A DNA stretch of 64,000 nt from Listeria aquatica FSL S10-1188 (GTDB lineage: Bacteria; Bacillota; Bacilli; Lactobacillales; Listeriaceae), in NCBI RefSeq assembly GCF_000525795.1, contig NZ_AOCG01000013.1:1-64000 (forward strand), in the 5' to 3' direction. Both the position numbers and the translations under genes were made by a program. Below the pieces are notes generated by a model. The model was not told the DNA's origin. It ran no database searches and saw nothing but the letters and a program-made list of their open reading frames with translations. Shown here piece by piece: positions 1-8,639 of the stretch; position 1 is the first letter of the stretch; each line of letters opens with the position of its first letter.

Positions 1-164
1 TAGAAATCCAGCGAATAGCTTTTCGGAATCTTCTTTTCCAAGCGTCAGCCTTCGAATAAGCATTCAACTCTTCTTCGCTCAGTTTGTTCCAGCTAATCGT
101 TGTTCCTTTATCATATTGATCTAATCTGGTTAAATATTTTTTTAATATACTTCTTCTTATTCAT
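1..164 (-). CDS. Hypothetical protein, N-terminal part only, frameshifted
   Basis: A minus-strand gene starts here and runs off the left edge. ATG at 164 is preceded by a strong AAAGGAGG ribosome site. The first frame closes after 17 codons, but dropping one base in the T7 run (137-143; A7 on the coding strand) opens a frame to the window edge that includes DQYDKGTTISWNKLSEEEL. The peptide is charged and has no motif I recognise. In Bacillus and L. monocytogenes abrB lies near this spot; this peptide does not look like AbrB. Function unknown. Confidence 0.45.
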
Positions 165-232
165 CTAATCCCTCCTTTTCTAGTATAATAGTCTTCGTAT
201 GTATTTTTTCGTTACCTTGTATCATTTTCCGC

Positions 233-263
233 AAAAAAAGCTGACCATTATCTGGTCAGCTTT
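233..263 (-). terminator. Terminator after rsmI
   Basis: An 11-bp perfect stem (237-247 with 253-263, 5-nt loop) is followed on the minus strand by seven U. It lies just after the rsmI stop codon and ends the rsmI operon. Confidence 0.85.
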
Positions 264-269
264 GGTTTT

Positions 270-1154
270 TTATTCAATTTCATGGTAAGCCGCGTAAACT
301 TCACGTTTTGGCAGATTGCGTTCCTTGGCCACTTGTTTGATTGCATCTTTCGAACTGATGCCATTACGCGTAATCAACTTTTCCACATGTTCTCGGGCAG
401 AAAGTTCTTGCCACCAAGCCGCTTCTTCATCGACTTCTTCCACACCGCTTCCCGCAACAACAAGACAAAATTCGCCGCGAACATTCTCTTCCTTGCTCCA
501 CGCCAGCGCTTCTTCCACTGTCCCGCGCAAATACTCCTCATAAACCTTCGTAAGCTCGCGACAAAGCGTAATCCCGCGTTCTGGACCTACTGCCTTCAAA
601 ATCGCCTTGAGCGTTTCCTTCAGCCTGTGCGGTGATTCATACAAAACCCAAGTTTCTTTGCGCTTTCCAAGCTTTGCAAGAGTTTCGTCACGTTCCTTAG
701 AACTGCGAGGTAAAAACCCATGGAAATAAAACGGTTGGGGAAGCTGACCTGATGCGATCAGGGCTGTAAGAGCCGCATTTGCCCCTGGCAACGCCACAAC
801 GGGTACCCTTTCTTGCAAGGCTTTTGCGACAAGTTCGTAACCGGGGTCCGAGATGGCTGGCATGCCTGCATCGCTCACAAGCGCAATCGTTTCTCCATTT
901 TGCAGTTGTTCGACAAGCTCGTTTTCGCGTTCTCGCTCGCTATACTGGTGGTAACTCACCATCTTCGTATGAATTTCAAAGTGGTTGAGCAGCTTGATCG
1001 TATTTCGCGTATCTTCTGCGGCGATCAAATCCACTTCCTTGAGCATTCTGACAGCGCGAAACGTCATATCTTCCAGGTTACCAATCGGAGTTGGCACCAA
1101 ATAAAGCGTCCCTGCATCTTGATTTTGGAAACTCTTTTGACTTTGCATCTTCAC
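270..1154 (-). CDS. rsmI: 16S rRNA (cytidine-1402 2'-O)-methyltransferase RsmI
   Basis: Tetrapyrrole-methylase-fold enzyme of 294 aa that 2'-O-methylates C1402 in the 16S rRNA decoding centre using S-adenosylmethionine. The N-terminal LYLVPTPIGNLEDMTFRA stretch and the SDAGMPAISDPG loop (about residues 94-105) are hallmarks of the RsmI/YraL family, and the length is normal. It overlaps the GIY-YIG gene upstream by 4 nt, so the two are translationally coupled. The order yabA-trmN6-GIY-YIG-rsmI is conserved in Bacillus and Listeria. Terminator at 233-263. Confidence 0.96.
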   Translation of the reverse strand: MKMQSQKSFQNQDAGTLYLVPTPIGNLEDMTFRAVRMLKEVDLIAAEDTRNTIKLLNHFEIHTKMVSYHQYSERERENELVEQLQNGETIALVSDAGMPAISDPGYELVAKALQERVPVVALPGANAALTALIASGQLPQPFYFHGFLPRSSKERDETLAKLGKRKETWVLYESPHRLKETLKAILKAVGPERGITLCRELTKVYEEYLRGTVEEALAWSKEENVRGEFCLVVAGSGVEEVDEEAAWWQELSAREHVEKLITRNGISSKDAIKQVAKERNLPKREVYAAYHEIE

Positions 1155-1414
1155 TCCGCCTTCCCTTTCAGATAACTTTCTTTCGCCCTGCGTGACAAGC
1201 TTTTAAATGCCGCTTCCGCCTTCATTGCTTCACTTCTCGTTTCAAACTTCTCAAAGTGAATCACATGAACCGGCCGGCGTGTCTTCGTATATTTGCAGCG
1301 GATCCCCGCATTGTGCTCCTCTTCGCGCCGTGATACATCCGTCGTATAACCCCCATAAAATGTGCCATCCGCGCACTTTAGCACATAGAAAAAATGTTCA
1401 TTCGACTTTGCCAT
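1151..1414 (-). CDS. GIY-YIG nuclease superfamily protein (YazA type)
   Basis: An 87-aa single-domain protein of the UPF0213/YazA family. [19 protein letters not shown] contains the diagnostic YVL...YGGYT (GIY-YIG) core, and the conserved Arg/His/Glu region follows ([10 protein letters not shown]-like segment, then YTKTRRPV). These small proteins are intracellular; cellular function is not established, and nuclease action is inferred from the fold. It overlaps trmN6 upstream (about 17 nt) and rsmI downstream (4 nt), so it is an internal operon gene. Confidence 0.93.
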   Translation of the reverse strand: MAKSNEHFFYVLKCADGTFYGGYTTDVSRREEEHNAGIRCKYTKTRRPVHVIHFEKFETRSEAMKAEAAFKSLSRRAKESYLKGKAE

Positions 1415-2138
1415 ATAAAATCTCCTTCACCTCTGCTGTATACTCGCCGTCTTCTTGATGAACCACAATCGGCGGCAAATAGCGAACGCCAGGCCTGGCA
1501 TCTTTTGTTCCCTCAACGAGCACCATATTGGCATCACGCCCTTCTAGTGGGTGCACGAACTGAATTCGCTTGGGTTCTAATCGGTACTTCTGCATCAACT
1601 GCGTTAATTCAAGCAAGCGTTCCGGCCTGTGAACAAAACTTGCTTTCCCACCCTGCTTAAGGAGCTCTGAACTGACCCGAACAGCATCTTCAAGCGTACA
1701 CATCACTTCATGGCGCGCAATCCGAAAGTGCTCATTCTCATTAAATTTGCTCGTTTCAAGGCTCGCAAAATAAGGTGGATTACAAGTAACTAGCGAATGC
1801 TTCTCTTTTTGAAGCGCTGGCGCTGTATTCCGAATATCCGCTTCAAGTACCGTGATCTGGTCTTCTAATTTATTGTAGGCTACACTTCGTCGTGCCATAT
1901 CTGCAAGTCGCGGCTGGATTTCAACCGCCGTAATCGGGGCTTCTGTATGTTTACTTAACAAAAGCGGAATAATCCCGTTTCCGCTACAAAGGTCAACAAT
2001 ACTCCCTTTGCGCACAGGTAGATAAGTAAAATGTGCCAATAAAACAGCATCTAGCGAAAACGAAAACACTGTTGGACTTTGAATGATCCGCATGTTTTCT
2101 GCCAGTAGATAATCCAGTCTTTCGTCACCCTTTAACAT
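1398..2138 (-). CDS. tRNA1(Val) (adenine-37 N6)-methyltransferase family protein (YabB/TrmN6)
   Basis: Class I SAM-dependent methyltransferase, 246 aa. The SAM-binding motif [15 protein letters not shown] is near residue 47 and the N6-adenine catalytic motif CNPPYF near residue 120. Family members modify A37 of tRNA; substrate specificity is inferred by homology. It starts with ATG at 2138, about 60 nt after the yabA stop and after a terminator-like hairpin, so it may have its own promoter or receive readthrough. The stop overlaps the GIY-YIG gene. Confidence 0.93.
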   Translation of the reverse strand: MLKGDERLDYLLAENMRIIQSPTVFSFSLDAVLLAHFTYLPVRKGSIVDLCSGNGIIPLLLSKHTEAPITAVEIQPRLADMARRSVAYNKLEDQITVLEADIRNTAPALQKEKHSLVTCNPPYFASLETSKFNENEHFRIARHEVMCTLEDAVRVSSELLKQGGKASFVHRPERLLELTQLMQKYRLEPKRIQFVHPLEGRDANMVLVEGTKDARPGVRYLPPIVVHQEDGEYTAEVKEILYGKVE

Positions 2139-2154
2139 CTTTCTCTCACCTTTA

Positions 2155-2194
2155 AAAAAGCGCCTCTCTCCTTGAGCAAAACTTGAGAGAGGCG
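2155..2194 (-). terminator. Terminator or attenuator between yabA and trmN6
   Basis: The 10-bp GC-rich stem CGCCTCTCTC/GAGAGAGGCG is followed on the minus strand by six U. It lies directly after the yabA stop and before trmN6, so part of the housekeeping operon's transcription probably ends here. Confidence 0.8.
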
Positions 2195-2200
2195 TTCTGT

Positions 2201-2560
2201 TTATTTTTTATTTAACAAAGATAAGCAAAACAAACAATCTTCATCATTTGTCCGCGGACTGCCAAAGTGAATATTGCAAACATGAAAACCTTCTTGGTAG
2301 AGCTTGACTAAATTATCGTGTCCTTCGCCCCGCTCAATCATTTGCTGCATGGCTTCCTTGCGTTCTTCTGCCATGACACCTTCGCTCTCGCCTTCCGTTC
2401 CCGCAACACTTTCCTCACCTAAACGCCGTCTTAAATAGTCATTTTCAATTTGCAAGCGGCTATTTTCTTCAAGCATACTCCCTAAATTGGTCTTTAATTC
2501 GCCAAGCTGCTGGTAAAGTTCTCCAATTTGTTCCTCCATATTGCTTACTGAATCAAACAA
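2201..2560 (-). CDS. yabA: Replication initiation control protein YabA
   Basis: A 119-aa protein that binds DnaA and the DnaN clamp and limits initiation in Bacillus. The first 55 residues form a leucine-rich coiled coil (the tetramerisation region). The C-terminus holds the zinc cluster, seen as HVCNIHFG and DCLFC (His/Cys ligands around residues 93-112). The length matches the family. A non-conserved acidic linker (about residues 55-75) separates the two. It sits between ricT and trmN6 as in other Firmicutes. Confidence 0.96.
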   Translation of the reverse strand: MFDSVSNMEEQIGELYQQLGELKTNLGSMLEENSRLQIENDYLRRRLGEESVAGTEGESEGVMAEERKEAMQQMIERGEGHDNLVKLYQEGFHVCNIHFGSPRTNDEDCLFCLSLLNKK

Positions 2561-2586
2561 TGCTTTTTTTATCCACTTTCTTCACC

Positions 2587-3420
2587 TCAAGACTTTACCT
2601 TCTCAGCTAGAAATTCATTATATGGACGCAATTCATCTAATTCGTATTCGAGTGCAAGTTCTTCATCTGGAAGACGCACTTGTAAAACACGCTTCAGCAA
2701 ATTGATTCCTGTCACTTTTCCTTCTTCTCCGTCTGGTGTCATCACTTTTGTGCCAACATCTGGCATTTCACGTTTCGCCGCTTCGTATTCATCATTTTCA
2801 TATTTCAAGCAGCACATCAGCCGCCCACAAAGTCCAGAAATCTTCGTTGGATTGAGCGACAAGTTTTGATCCTTCGCCATCTTAATCGAAACCGGCTCAA
2901 AATCTCCAAGAAACGTTGAACAGCAAAGCATCCGTCCGCAAGGTCCAATTCCGCCAAGCAGCTTCGCTTCATCACGCACACCAATTTGCCGAAGTTCAAT
3001 TCGTGTCCGAAAAACGGACGCAAGATCCTTTACAAGCTCACGAAAATCGACACGACCTTCTGCTGTAAAGTAGAAAATAATTTTATTGCGGTCAAATGTA
3101 TAATCGACATCCACCAAGTTCATCTCGATTTCATGTTCCCGAATTTTTTCGTCACAAAGCAAAAACGCTTTTTCGCAAGAAATATTGTTTTCCTTGACCG
3201 ATTGATAATCCTCTTTTGTCGCGATACGAATAACATTTTTGAGTGGTAACACAACATCTTCTTCGTCTACCATACGCGGTTCGATAACCGCTCTTCCAAA
3301 TTCAATTCCTTGTGCGTTTTCAACGATCACCCCTTGATCTTGTTCGATCTCTAGATCGCCAGGCGAAAAATAATATATTTTACCAGCATCCTTAAAACGG
3401 ACGCCTACGACTTTAAGCAA
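2587..3420 (-). CDS. ricT: PSP1-domain protein RicT (YaaT)
   Basis: A 277-aa PSP1 (YaaT) protein. In Bacillus it joins RicA and RicF in a Fe-S-containing complex that promotes RNase Y-dependent mRNA maturation and phosphorelay output; the Listeria role is inferred. The two cysteine clusters expected of the family are present: CGRMLCCSTF (about residues 162-171) and CGRLMCCLKY (about 198-207). The start overlaps the holB end by 8 nt, so the genes are coupled. Confidence 0.95.
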   Translation of the reverse strand: MLKVVGVRFKDAGKIYYFSPGDLEIEQDQGVIVENAQGIEFGRAVIEPRMVDEEDVVLPLKNVIRIATKEDYQSVKENNISCEKAFLLCDEKIREHEIEMNLVDVDYTFDRNKIIFYFTAEGRVDFRELVKDLASVFRTRIELRQIGVRDEAKLLGGIGPCGRMLCCSTFLGDFEPVSIKMAKDQNLSLNPTKISGLCGRLMCCLKYENDEYEAAKREMPDVGTKVMTPDGEEGKVTGINLLKRVLQVRLPDEELALEYELDELRPYNEFLAEKVKS

Positions 3421-4418
3421 ATAAATGACCCCCTTTAAGCTTTAATACCAGCTCTTCCATCAAAAGCTGTTGATTCATATTGGAATCGAGTTTTCTCTTG
3501 GCTTCTAAAACTGTTTCCATATCTTGCGTGATCGCTTGAAGCGAAAATCGAAGCGCATCGCGCCGTAAAAGTTCGGCTTGTCCTGCTGAAATCGGCTCAT
3601 AACTTTCCCCGAGCATCAAATGAAAGACATCCCGGTAAAGCAGTAACAGCAAATCAAGGCCTACAGCAAGAGCTACCTTATCTTTAAAAAAGCGGCATCC
3701 ACGTTTCTTGTATAAAAATCAGTGGTTCCGGCCCGTCGTGGTGTAATCCTTCATATAATTTCACAGACGCATTTCGCGCTTCTTGAAAAAATTCATCTTC
3801 ATTAAGCCGTTTTGCTTCCTGAATACTTCCTGTTAAGCTCGCAAAAATACGTGCTTTTTGCTGACTGATGCCAACTTGCTCTAACTTTTTCACGAGCTGC
3901 TCGAAAGGAAGTTCCCGAAAAGCAACCGGTTGAAGCCTTGAAGCAATCGTTGGCAAAATTTTCGCTGGATTAGTCGTTAAAAAAAGTAAGAGCGTTCCAG
4001 CATCCGGCTCTTCTATGAATTTGAGCAGACTGTTAGCCGATTGAACGGTCATTTTATCTGCTTCATCTATAATCAAAACTTTTTGATTGGATTCCATACC
4101 TTGCTTCATGAGTTCCGAACGTATTTCACGAACTTGATCAATCTTAATGCTCGCACCATCCGGCTTAAGCCAGTGAACGTCGGGGTGGTTGTCATTTGCA
4201 ATTCGCGTGCAGTTTACACAATGTGAACAAACTTGAACTTCATCCGTTTGTTCTAAACAAAATAAACTTTGTGCAAGCCAAAGCGCCAAACGCTTTTTCC
4301 CAACGCCATTTGGGCCATGGAAAAGATAACCATGCGATAAGCGATTTTCGCGCTTACTGCGTTTGAACAGATTCATAACAACGGGTTGCAGTTCCTCTAA
4401 TTCAGCTTGTAGTCCCAC
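3413..4418 (-). CDS. holB: DNA polymerase III delta' subunit HolB (frameshifted in this sequence)
   Basis: Clamp-loader delta' subunit. The N-terminal AAA+ region has GYLFHGPNGVGKKRLA (Walker A) and the zinc module CSHCVNC. The reading frame breaks in an A6 run at 3686-3691 (T6 on the coding strand); one base fewer joins the two parts into 334 aa, the normal length. I chose GTG at 4418 because AAAGGAAG lies 6-7 nt upstream, and a TATAAT box at 4449-4454 lies inside the longer upstream extension, which is therefore probably untranslated. holB is essential, so the break is most likely a sequencing error. It overlaps ricT downstream. Confidence 0.92.
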
Positions 4419-4446
4419 AAAAAACTTCCTTTCCCATTCATTCTTT

Positions 4447-4456
4447 CCTATTATAA
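4447..4456 (-). promoter_or_regulatory. Probable -10 box of the holB-ricT operon promoter
   Basis: A perfect TATAAT reads on the minus strand, about 30 nt upstream of the GTG start of holB. No convincing -35 box is visible. Its position supports the GTG start over the ATG at 4490. Confidence 0.5.
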
Positions 4457-4617
4457 CACGACTTATAAATCTCGTCGGTATTTTTAGCAAAAAAACAAAA
4501 TTGTTACTTTCTTGTCTTTTTTACGCTTAAAACGTAGACAGTTGCTCCATTTCAGCATAAAATGGTGAGGAGCGTAGTGGAAAAGCGAGAACAGAACAAG
4601 AAAGGTAGGGGCGTAAA

Positions 4618-5448
4618 ATGAAAGAAATGCAAAAATATATTAGTCAACATTTATTAGAAAATATGGATGATATCATTGAAAAATGGCTAGATTCCATCTA
4701 CTCTATGAAAACTCCGTATACTAGCCCAGTCTACGAGCCACTTTATAAGGCAGAATTACAAGCTGATAGCAAACAAACCGTGTGCCTAGTCACCTATTTT
4801 TTCTCGGATGACCAAGAAAAATTCAATACTGCTTTACACAACTGGCTAGAACATATGTATCAGCGTCGTATAAAAAATGATGTCCCATTGCCTGAAGTCA
4901 TTATGACACTTGACAAATTGAGACAGCAGGTACTAAATGCTATCGCTGATTTAGCCATTAAACAAGCTGAGATCACAAAGGAAAATTTTGCCAAAACTAT
5001 TCGTCAAGCTAATCGCGCTTTTGATAAAATCATCGGTGACTTCACGACGATGTATTATACACAAATCGTCGAGTACATTGAAAGCCAGCGTTCATTCATT
5101 GATGAAATCAGCGCACCTGTTATCTCCATCACGGATAACATTGCTATTTTACCTGTTGTGGGACGAGTAGATAGAGAGCGTGCTCAACATTTGATGGAAA
5201 GTGCGATCAAGCGTTGCAATGAACTTTCGATCGACAGCCTCTGCTTAGATCTTTCAGCGAGTACCACTTTTGATACCGCACTTGCTGAAATGCTCTTCCA
5301 ATTAAGCAGCGTGACTAAGTTGTCTGGAATCGAACTGGTACTTTCTGGAATCAAGCCGAAGATGGCGCAAGAAATGATTCGCGTCAATATGGATGTCGAT
5401 ATTCCTGCCTATCACTCCTTAAAAGAATTTTTAAAAAATCAATTGTAA
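4618..5448 (+). CDS. RsbR-family stressosome protein (STAS domain paralogue)
   Basis: A 276-aa RsbR paralogue. Residues about 1-150 are the N-terminal RsbR sensory (globin-like) domain; residues about 160-276 are a STAS domain (SAPVISITDNIAILPVVGRVD, then CLDLSAS). Such proteins co-assemble with RsbS into stressosomes that control sigma-B. It lies divergent from holB, as the RsbR paralogue lmo0161 does in L. monocytogenes. At the two RsbR phosphorylation positions I see Arg186 (VGRVDRER) instead of the first Thr, and Ser213 (DLSA) for the second. RBS GAAAGGTAGGGG precedes the ATG. Confidence 0.9.
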   Translation: MKEMQKYISQHLLENMDDIIEKWLDSIYSMKTPYTSPVYEPLYKAELQADSKQTVCLVTYFFSDDQEKFNTALHNWLEHMYQRRIKNDVPLPEVIMTLDKLRQQVLNAIADLAIKQAEITKENFAKTIRQANRAFDKIIGDFTTMYYTQIVEYIESQRSFIDEISAPVISITDNIAILPVVGRVDRERAQHLMESAIKRCNELSIDSLCLDLSASTTFDTALAEMLFQLSSVTKLSGIELVLSGIKPKMAQEMIRVNMDVDIPAYHSLKEFLKNQL

Positions 5449-5479
5449 AAAAGCTCAACCACATAGGGTTGAGCTTTTT
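5447..5479. terminator. Bidirectional terminator between convergent genes
   Basis: A stem AAAAAGCTCAACC/GGTTGAGCTTTTT with a 6-nt loop and A/T tracts on both sides. It separates the RsbR paralogue (+) from the DinB-like gene (-). Confidence 0.9.
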
Positions 5480-5490
5480 ACTAATATCCA

Positions 5491-6000
5491 TTATTTCCCG
5501 ATCACTAATCTTCTTGTATAAACCGCTTGTCCAGAGTGCATCACTGCATCATCAATCGCCGAAACTAGACGAGCCTGACGTGTCACAGCAGGTGTCCAAC
5601 TTCTATCAATAATTTCTTCAAGTGAAGATTCTTCTACATTTTCCAAGTATCCTTTTACAAATTGCACACTTGCTTCCAGATAATCAATCAACAAATTTTT
5701 ATCCGAAACGACCACTTTAGCCGCTTCCTCCGGCGTATGTTGCCAGTCTTGCGTATCATCTGGTAAATCTAAAGAAAATTTATCCGTCCACCCTGCGCTC
5801 AGCCATAAGGGTTCCTGGTTTGCAAGAGCAGAAACTTGATAATCGAGCTCACGTGCTGTATGCCAAATCAACCAGGTGACCGATTTAATGAGTGGCTTTG
5901 GCATCGTGTTTGCTTCATCTATATTCATTTGTTCTAAAGTATCCAAAAAACGTTCTTGCGCCCGGTCTAAAGTTTCAATAGATAGTTGAGTGATTTTCAT
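5491..6000 (-). CDS. DinB/DfsB-like four-helix bundle protein
   Basis: A 169-aa protein of the DinB-like superfamily (damage-inducible or metal-dependent enzyme fold). The helix-borne histidines are visible in LIWHTARELDYQVSAL and VMHSGQAVYTRRLVIG, matching the three-His metal site of the family. The reaction is not known for this branch. ATG at 6000 follows GGAGGAG by 6 nt; the in-frame extension to 6045 lacks a ribosome site. Single-gene unit, sharing a terminator with the RsbR paralogue. Confidence 0.85.
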   Translation of the reverse strand: MKITQLSIETLDRAQERFLDTLEQMNIDEANTMPKPLIKSVTWLIWHTARELDYQVSALANQEPLWLSAGWTDKFSLDLPDDTQDWQHTPEEAAKVVVSDKNLLIDYLEASVQFVKGYLENVEESSLEEIIDRSWTPAVTRQARLVSAIDDAVMHSGQAVYTRRLVIGK

Positions 6001-6127
6001 AATTGTTCTCCTCCTAGTTTGTTTTCTTTTACAATCTTTTACCACTCTTTATTCTTCCCTCTATTCTAAGAATGAATCATGATTTTCTAAACCCTAATCC
6101 GTTTTTTTTACGCTATTTTTCCCATTT

Positions 6128-6175
6128 AAAAAAACGCTTATCTCTACATCTTTATTTAGAGATAAGCGTTTTTTT
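6128..6175 (-). terminator. Terminator after the esterase gene
   Basis: An 18-bp stem: AAAAAAACGCTTATCTCT (6128-6145) pairs with AGAGATAAGCGTTTTTTT (6158-6175), with a U-tract on either strand. It lies just downstream of the esterase stop codon. Confidence 0.88.
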
Positions 6176-6199
6176 GAGTTCTAAGTTACAGCTAAATGA

Positions 6200-7153
6200 T
6201 TACAAATTATTTTTTCGATTAACCCACTCAGTCGATAAAGTCATTGCCGCGCGTGCAGCTTTTGTTTGATCTAACGAATTGACCATCACAAAATCGTGAA
6301 TCATTCCTTGGAATCTTGTTTGAGTCACTTCTACACCCGCATCTCGCAATTTCCGAGCATATGCTTCCCCTTCATCACGTAAAACATCGGCTTCTCCATT
6401 TAAAATCATTGCAGCTGGTAAATCTTTCAATTCATCAATAGTAGCTCTTAGTGGAGAAGCTGTAATTTGTGCGCGTTCTTCCTCATTCGTTGTATACTGA
6501 TTCCAAAACCATTGCATACCTTCTTTAGTGAGGAAATAATTTTCCGCAAATTCATTATACGATTCCGTATCAAAGTTAGCATCCGTTACCGGGTAGTAAA
6601 GTAGTTGTTGTTTAATAGGTAACCCCGCACGTTGTTTTGTCATAATAGTCATTACAGTAGCCATATTTCCTCCAACAGAATCTCCAGCAACTGTTAGACG
6701 ACTAACATCCATTTTCTTAGATTCCGCAATGGCAGATAGTTGTTGTAAAATCGCATAATTTTGTTCAATCGCTGTTGGATATTTTGCTTCTGGAGACAAA
6801 GTATATTCTGGAAAAACAACAACGGAATTTGTTCTAACAGCAAGTTCTCGAACTAGCTTATCATGTGTTTTTGCACTACCAAATACCCAGCCAGCGCCGT
6901 GTATGTAAAATATAACTGGTAGTACCGCATAATTTCCAGCAGGACGAATGAATCGAACATTAATCGAACCATATTCCCCAGTGTCCATTAACTGATCTTC
7001 AATATCCACATTGTACTTATTTACCGGCGATTCTTGTACTTGTTCAAGCAATGCTCTTCCATCTTTTGGGTCTAATTCATAAATACGTGGATGAGGCGCA
7101 TTTGCCTCACTGAATTCAATTGCCTCTTTTTCTAATGAAATTCTCTTTGTCAT
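6200..7153 (-). CDS. Alpha/beta hydrolase, HSL-type esterase/lipase
   Basis: A 317-aa hormone-sensitive-lipase-family esterase. The oxyanion-hole motif HGAGW is near residue 95, the nucleophile elbow GDSVGG near 168, the acid residue in GEADVLRDEG near 263 and the catalytic His in MIHDFVM near 294. No signal peptide, so cytoplasmic. Substrates are probably short acyl esters; the physiological substrate is unknown. It is divergent from an OhrR-like MarR regulator, with a palindrome in between, which suggests local control by that regulator. Confidence 0.92.
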   Translation of the reverse strand: MTKRISLEKEAIEFSEANAPHPRIYELDPKDGRALLEQVQESPVNKYNVDIEDQLMDTGEYGSINVRFIRPAGNYAVLPVIFYIHGAGWVFGSAKTHDKLVRELAVRTNSVVVFPEYTLSPEAKYPTAIEQNYAILQQLSAIAESKKMDVSRLTVAGDSVGGNMATVMTIMTKQRAGLPIKQQLLYYPVTDANFDTESYNEFAENYFLTKEGMQWFWNQYTTNEEERAQITASPLRATIDELKDLPAAMILNGEADVLRDEGEAYARKLRDAGVEVTQTRFQGMIHDFVMVNSLDQTKAARAAMTLSTEWVNRKNNL

Positions 7154-7186
7154 AATTAACCACTCCTTTAAATTTATAAACTTATT

Positions 7187-7204
7187 TTAATCGCACACGA
7201 TTAA
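7187..7204. promoter_or_regulatory. Perfect palindrome, candidate operator for the divergent MarR/OhrR regulator
   Basis: TTAATCG-CACA-CGATTAA is a perfect 7-bp dyad with a 4-bp centre, in the 130-bp gap between the esterase and the regulator. MarR/OhrR proteins bind AT-rich dyads of about this size, usually in their own promoter. Binding is inferred. Confidence 0.55.
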
Positions 7205-7283
7205 ATCGTCAAGGATTTAAACTTGTGTGATTATTTTTTTTGTTCTACACTATAGAAAAATGCTAGAAATGGAGCCATATCTT

Positions 7284-7721
7284 ATGAATTCTAAAAAGAA
7301 ATTACCGCCTTTAAGCGACCATCTTTGTTTCTCACTTTACGCTACATCACGCGCTATTCAGCGTCTTTATCATCCTACTTTAGAAAAAAACGGCCTAACT
7401 TATCCTCAATATTTAATCCTTGTAACACTGTATGATTTGAAAACCGTCTCACTGAAAGAATTAGGAGAAAAATTGGACTTATCCAGCAATACTTTAACTC
7501 CTCTTTTAAAAAGAATGGAACAACATGGTTTGGTCGAACGTTTGCGGAGCAAGGAAGACGAGCGTGTTGTTAGGATTACTATTACAGACCTAGGTAAATC
7601 CAAGCGGGAAGAATCTTATAATCTCCCTGATATTCTTTTGAATCGCTCTAGTTTAACTCCTGAGGAAATGAATGAACTCATTCGACTGATCGGCCGTTTA
7701 TATGAAGATACTCGAAAATGA
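7284..7721 (+). CDS. MarR-family regulator, OhrR-like
   Basis: A 145-aa winged-helix MarR protein. LSDHLCFSLYATSRAI near residue 10 matches the OhrR N-terminus, whose single Cys senses organic peroxides. The recognition helix region (LSSNTLTPLLKRME) and wing (RSKEDERVVRITIT) are clear. ATG at 7284 is preceded by GGAG 10 nt upstream; upstream in-frame ATGs lack a site. It lies divergent from the esterase rather than next to an ohr gene, so the esterase is the likely target. Confidence 0.87.
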   Translation: MNSKKKLPPLSDHLCFSLYATSRAIQRLYHPTLEKNGLTYPQYLILVTLYDLKTVSLKELGEKLDLSSNTLTPLLKRMEQHGLVERLRSKEDERVVRITITDLGKSKREESYNLPDILLNRSSLTPEEMNELIRLIGRLYEDTRK

Positions 7722-8197
7722 TTTATCTGTAGACTCATATATCCTTGTATTCATGTCATATTTAACCGTGAAGAAACAAGTTACAAACTATACCAACAAA
7801 TATGAATCTTGGAGAGAACTCAAAAAAGAACAGAATTGCTATAGATTCCATTTTATATGTGGATTCACTAAGCGGTTTCTGTTCTTTTAATTTGATCAAT
7901 TATTCTTATTCCAACTTTTCCCATATCCATAGAAAGCAAAACATTCTTTTAGCCATAAAAATCACAAAAAAGTTCAATCAAAACTTCCAGTTTCTCACTA
8001 AGTGCTTGTAATACCATTGTTTCGCTCATCTGTATTCCAGATTATAAGATCTATCTCTATGTACTAGCTTCCTAAAAGAAACAAGAAGTAAAAATCCTAT
8101 TTTTTGTTTTTACAAGCAGTGTGCTTACGAAGAGTGTGGCGTAAGATAGCGAGTATTGCATTGAGGTTTTTTACTTGATAAATCACGAATTGAATTT
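7722..8197. other. 476-bp intergenic stretch, no confident gene
   Basis: It contains a hairpin at 7822-7888 and, near 7985-8035 on the minus strand, a short peptide-coding stretch (MSETMVLQALSEKLEVL) that resembles residues of the HAD enzyme encoded at 8640-9446. This is perhaps a decayed copy. No complete gene is visible on either strand. Confidence 0.5.
7822..7888 (+). terminator. Possible terminator about 100 nt after the OhrR-like gene
   Basis: AAAAGAACAGAA pairs with TTCTGTTCTTTT around a 40-nt partly paired interior. The outer stem ends in UUUU. The long interior makes this a weak call. Confidence 0.4.
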
Positions 8198-8470
8198 CTA
8201 CAGACTTTTTTTTCGCTGTATTTCTTGATGCTCTCTTCGCTCATAACGATGATACGAATGCTTACGATTCCGAAAAAGTTCTAAGGCTCTCCTTGTTAAA
8301 ATAACAGAGTAAGGGACTCCTGCTCCATTGTAAACAACCGTTAAAAATCCGTGTCGATTCAAGCGTTTCAAATTATGGTAGTGCGCTTTTAGATAGCCTC
8401 GATCTTTTTCTACGTGACTTTCATAAAGATAAATCAATGTCTGATAATCTATTTCCTGTAATCTTTTCAC
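8198..8470 (-). CDS. Small conserved-looking protein, possible winged helix
   Basis: About 90 aa, rich in Arg/Lys/His. KAHYHNLKRLNRHGFLTVVYN looks like the end of a helix-turn-helix followed by a wing, so DNA binding is possible; I do not recognise the family. I chose GTG at 8470 because AGGAG lies 8 nt upstream, and a TATAAT box (8503-8508) sits directly before the longer start at 8497, which has no ribosome site. Single-gene unit. Confidence 0.55.
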   Translation of the reverse strand: MKRLQEIDYQTLIYLYESHVEKDRGYLKAHYHNLKRLNRHGFLTVVYNGAGVPYSVILTRRALELFRNRKHSYHRYERREHQEIQRKKSL

Positions 8471-8502
8471 CTTTCCATCTCCTGTGTATTTTTTCACGAA
8501 AA

Positions 8503-8508
8503 ATTATA
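8503..8508 (-). promoter_or_regulatory. -10 box for the small protein gene at 8198-8470
   Basis: A perfect TATAAT on the minus strand, about 35 nt upstream of the chosen GTG, in a very AT-rich stretch. Confidence 0.5.
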
Positions 8509-8639
8509 CGCTTTTTATAAAAAAATATAATTTATTACATATATAGGTCATAATTTACAGAAAAAAGAAAGTTAATACAAAAAAAAGTCCAGAACTCTAA
8601 ATTCCAGACCAAAAACTTTATCATTTATTAACTCTGCCC

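Noticed and set aside
4419-4490. Longer N-terminus for HolB from ATG 4490
   Set aside because: A TATAAT promoter box lies within it and GTG 4418 has the proper ribosome site.
7702-8011. Two plus-strand frames after the OhrR-like gene
   Set aside because: Low-complexity, no ribosome site, and they span a terminator-like hairpin.
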